Source of the DNA: Chloroflexota bacterium
GTDB taxonomy: Bacteria; Chloroflexota; Dehalococcoidia; UBA1151; UBA1328
DNA length: 7,410 bases
Reading direction: 5' to 3'
Assembly: GCA_002687335.1 (NCBI GenBank)
Contig: NYZY01000099.1
Coordinates: 1 to 7,410 of the forward strand
This document shows positions 5,605 through 7,410 of this stretch, in pieces; positions within the stretch are counted from its first letter, which is position 1, and the number at the start of each line of letters is the position of its first letter. Both the position numbers and the translations under genes were made by a program. The notes under the pieces were generated by a model that worked only from the letters and a program-made list of their open reading frames with translations, ran no database searches and was not told where the DNA came from.

Positions 5605-5958
5605 ATGGGCAATAGGAAGTTCGATACCCGAAAAAGGTGGATTAGGCATCGCCGTGTTCGCAAGAATATACGCGGCGTTTCAACGCGTCCTAGATTGGCC
5701 ATTTTTCGTAGCAGTAATCATATTTATGCTCAAGTGATTGATGATGATCGTGGCCACACTTTGGCTGCAGCGACATCACTCGAGATGAAACGTGACGATA
5801 CGAAAACTGATGTCGCAAAAGCGGTTGGCGAAAAAATTGCCAAGTCTGCTCTTTCAGCAGGGATTACCAAGGTCGTATTTGATCGGGGTGGTTACAAATA
5901 TCACGGTCGAGTTAAGGCATTAGCTGATGCCGCTCGATCAGAAGGACTTAGTTTTTAA
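5605..5958 (+). CDS. rplR: 50S ribosomal protein L18
   Basis: L18 binds 5S rRNA together with L5 and brings it into the central protuberance. The product has 117 residues, normal for the family. A basic N-terminus ('[17 protein letters not shown]', likely flexible and RNA-binding) precedes the core '[20 protein letters not shown]', then '[20 protein letters not shown]' and '[18 protein letters not shown]', ending 'EGLSF' as expected. ATG 5605 is 2 nt after the rplF stop and lacks a strong Shine-Dalgarno, so coupling is likely. Its TAA is directly followed by the rpsE ATG. Confidence 0.98.
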   Translation: MGNRKFDTRKRWIRHRRVRKNIRGVSTRPRLAIFRSSNHIYAQVIDDDRGHTLAAATSLEMKRDDTKTDVAKAVGEKIAKSALSAGITKVVFDRGGYKYHGRVKALADAARSEGLSF

Positions 5959-6576
5959 ATGGTTGCGTCTCAGAATGATTCACGCAGGGGGCCTCGTAGG
6001 GGCAATAACTCGGTCTCTCGCGGCCCAGGAGGTGGACGCAGACAAGGTGGGGAACGTCGAGGTCGACGCCCAAGACGTGAGGAAGAAGATTCAGGTCTTG
6101 TTGAGCGAGTCGTAAAGATTCGCAGAGTTTCTAAAGTAGTTAAAGGCGGTAGAAATCTGACATTCAACGCAATGGTCGTAGTTGGAGATGCGAATGGTAA
6201 TGTTGGTGCCGCTCTTGGTAAGGCGGGTGCTGTTCCTGATGCGGTTCGGAAAGGTACAACATATGCCAAAAAGGCGATGGCACATGTTGAATTGAATGGA
6301 CCAACAATTCCTCATGAAATCACTTCAAAATTTTCTGGTGCAAAGGTTTTGCTGAAACCTGCGGCGCCCGGTACAGGTGTGATCGCAGGAGGTGGTGTTC
6401 GCGCGGTTATGGAGGCGGTTGGTGTGAAGGATGTTCTTTCAAAGACATTTGGCTCAGCCAATACGATTAATATTGTGAGAGCTACTCTCGAGGCACTTCA
6501 TCAACTACGAGATCCCATTGCCGCTACTGAACGAAGAAAAGGTAAAAGTGTTTCTAGCGAAGAAGAAAACTCGTAG
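5959..6576 (+). CDS. rpsE: 30S ribosomal protein S5 with Arg/Gly-rich N-terminal extension
   Basis: S5 lies at the mRNA entry site with S3 and S4 and affects decoding accuracy. The product has 205 residues, against about 165 in E. coli. Residues 1-46 form a Gly/Arg-rich segment with RGG-like pieces ([26 protein letters not shown]) closed by the acidic EEEDSG. The S5 N-terminal RNA-binding domain then starts at '[19 protein letters not shown]', with '[18 protein letters not shown]' after it, and the C-terminal domain has '[19 protein letters not shown]' and '[18 protein letters not shown]'. A short Ser/Glu tail ends 'SSEEENS'. The ATG directly abuts the rplR stop, with AAGGA (5942-5946) 12 nt upstream. 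Similar extensions are known in actinobacterial S5. Confidence 0.98.
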   Translation: MVASQNDSRRGPRRGNNSVSRGPGGGRRQGGERRGRRPRREEEDSGLVERVVKIRRVSKVVKGGRNLTFNAMVVVGDANGNVGAALGKAGAVPDAVRKGTTYAKKAMAHVELNGPTIPHEITSKFSGAKVLLKPAAPGTGVIAGGGVRAVMEAVGVKDVLSKTFGSANTINIVRATLEALHQLRDPIAATERRKGKSVSSEEENS

Positions 6577-6588
6577 ATTTAATAAACT

Positions 6589-6771
6589 ATGGCCCAATTA
6601 CGCATTACACAATTAAAAAGTGACATAGGTACTAAACCTGATCAAAAGGCGACGTTGAAGGCACTCGGGCTTCGCAAGATTCGTCATGTGGTTACACAGA
6701 ATGACAGCCCTCAAATTCGTGGCATGATCAAAAAAGTTTTGCATCTTGTTGCTGTTGAGGAAACGAAGTAA
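6589..6771 (+). CDS. rpmD: 50S ribosomal protein L30
   Basis: L30 is a small ferredoxin-like fold protein on the surface of the large subunit; it is absent in some bacterial lineages. The product has 60 residues, the normal bacterial length. It begins '[20 protein letters not shown]', followed by '[20 protein letters not shown]' and '[17 protein letters not shown]', the L30 pattern of strand, helix with GL-K, and a final helix-strand. ATG 6589 follows the rpsE stop by 12 nt with no visible Shine-Dalgarno. It is flanked by rpsE and rplO as usual. Confidence 0.97.
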   Translation: MAQLRITQLKSDIGTKPDQKATLKALGLRKIRHVVTQNDSPQIRGMIKKVLHLVAVEETK

Positions 6772-6775
6772 ATAT

Positions 6776-6808
6776 ATTGGCTAATAATAATTGGCTCCAG
6801 GTAATAAT
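6776..6808 (+). repeat. Small direct repeats in the rpmD-rplO gap
   Basis: ATTGGCT occurs at 6776-6782 and again at 6790-6796. TAATAAT occurs at 6782-6788 and 6802-6808. The gap is AT-rich and contains the alternative TTG start of rplO inside the second ATTGGCT copy. No function is apparent; it may be a small local duplication. Confidence 0.3.
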
Positions 6809-6814
6809 TTAGAT

Positions 6815-7300
6815 ATGTCTAGTCTCCATCAGTTAAAACCCTCAAAAAAATCAAAGAAAGATCGTAAACGCGTTGGCCGAGGTGATGGTTCTGGAAATGG
6901 CACTTATTCCGGTCGAGGTTCAAAGGGGCAGAAACAACGTGGTAGTGTTCCATTTCTTTTTGAAGGCGGCCAACTCCCACTGATCAAACGTTTGCCCCAC
7001 ATGCGTGGTTTCACCAATATTTTTCGTGTTGAATCAACACCTGTTAACGTTGAGGTTCTTGAACGGTTTAGATCGGGTTCAGAGGTAACGGTTGAAAATC
7101 TCGTAGCTGTAGGTGCTGTCCGCAAGAAAAATGCACGCATTAAGATTCTTGGGAGTGGCAAGCTAACCAAGAAATTGAGCGTTGTTGCGCATGCTTTCAG
7201 CAAACACGCCCAGCAAAAGATAGAGGATGCTGGTGGAACCGTCACAGTAATAGGTGCTACCGAATCAAGCGAATCGACAAAAACTGAACCAACTAAGTAA
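6815..7300 (+). CDS. rplO: 50S ribosomal protein L15
   Basis: L15 is a late assembly protein whose long basic N-terminal arm enters the 23S rRNA core. From ATG 6815 it has 161 residues. The arm is visible as 'LHQLKPSKKSKKDRKRVGRG' plus 'SGRGSKGQKQRG', then 'FEGGQLPLIKRLPHMRGF', and the C-terminal domain with 'LVAVGAVRKKNARIKILGSG' and 'VVAHAFSKHAQQKIEDAGG'. A Ser/Thr/Glu/Lys tail ends 'SSESTKTEPTK'. The alternative TTG 6791 would add MAPGNNLD; ATG 6815 is preferred because L15 normally starts a few residues before its 'LKP' motif. Neither has a good ribosome-binding site (CAGG at 6798-6801 is weak). secY starts 2 nt after the stop. Confidence 0.97.
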   Translation: MSSLHQLKPSKKSKKDRKRVGRGDGSGNGTYSGRGSKGQKQRGSVPFLFEGGQLPLIKRLPHMRGFTNIFRVESTPVNVEVLERFRSGSEVTVENLVAVGAVRKKNARIKILGSGKLTKKLSVVAHAFSKHAQQKIEDAGGTVTVIGATESSESTKTEPTK

Positions 7301-7302
7301 TT

Positions 7303-7410
7303 ATGACCCAGGCTACACAAACGTCCGGATCTGCAGTACCTGCATTATTTCGAGCAGCAGCGGATGCATGGCGTATCCCAGATCTTCGATTCAGGATCCT
7401 GTTCCCCCTC
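7303..7410 (+). CDS. secY: SecY protein translocase channel subunit, N-terminal 36 codons (3' cut by window edge)
   Basis: SecY is the membrane channel of the Sec translocon and works with SecE, SecG, SecA and the ribosome. Only the cytoplasmic N-terminus is present: 'MTQATQTSGSAVPALFRAAA' then 'DAWRIPDLRFRILFPL'. The segment 'WRIPDLRFRILF' matches the conserved region just before the first transmembrane helix (usual form F-IPDLR-RILFT). The frame stays open to the last base. ATG 7303 lies 2 nt after the rplO stop without a visible Shine-Dalgarno. Its position after rplO is the standard end of the spc operon, which supports the call although less than a tenth of the protein is visible. Confidence 0.93.
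   Translation, partial: MTQATQTSGSAVPALFRAAADAWRIPDLRFRILFPL

Noticed and set aside
5927..6115. 62-codon + strand frame across the rplR-rpsE junction
   Set aside because: It overlaps both well-supported genes in another frame and is explained by the Arg/Gly-rich rpsE start.
6904..7320. 138-codon open frame on the - strand across rplO
   Set aside because: It mirrors the confident rplO frame and the secY start, and its composition reads like an antisense translation.

Overview
The window is a stretch of the conserved bacterial S10-spc ribosomal protein cluster. All genes lie on the + strand: 3' end of rplB, then rpsS, rplV, rpsC, rplP, rpmC, rpsQ, rplN, rplX, rplE, rpsN, rpsH, rplF, rplR, rpsE, rpmD, rplO, and the first 36 codons of secY. 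This is the canonical gene order with no insertion, deletion or inversion. No mobile element, CRISPR array, RNA gene, intrinsic terminator or convincing promoter is visible. Gaps run from 0 to about 58 nt, so one long co-transcribed unit that starts upstream and continues downstream is the simplest reading. There is no gene-free stretch of 300 bases.

The host is a bacterium of moderate GC (under 50% by eye). I cannot place it firmly. Long low-complexity tails on S3, S17, L5 and S5, an Arg/Gly-rich S5 N-terminus, and frequent TTG/GTG starts fit a Terrabacteria-type lineage. My low-confidence guess is an uncultured Chloroflexota (for example a SAR202-like marine lineage), with an AT-leaning actinobacterial relative as the alternative. 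The long, single-cysteine (zinc-free) S14 is a further clue.

Layout: 1-2463 holds the older S10-operon part (L2, S19, L22, S3, L16, L29). 2465-2788 is S17, the last S10-operon gene in E. coli. 2794-7300 is the spc part (L14, L24, L5, S14, S8, L6, L18, S5, L30, L15). 7303 onward begins SecY. The S10/spc junction is only 5 nt wide, so the two classical operons appear fused. The products build both subunits: L2, L16, L14 and L15 near the peptidyl-transferase and subunit-interface regions; L22, L24 and L29 around the exit tunnel; L5 and L18 on 5S rRNA; S3 and S5 at the mRNA entry; S19 and S14 in the 30S head; S8 and S17 in the body. SecY is the translocon channel that nascent chains enter.

No new biological system is evident. 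The points worth a second look are small deviations inside very conserved proteins (L2 Asp-to-Ala next to the key His, S14 without its terminal Trp, an altered L22 hairpin strand), a set of charged terminal tails, and a hairpin with an 11-codon mini-ORF in the rplP-rpmC gap.
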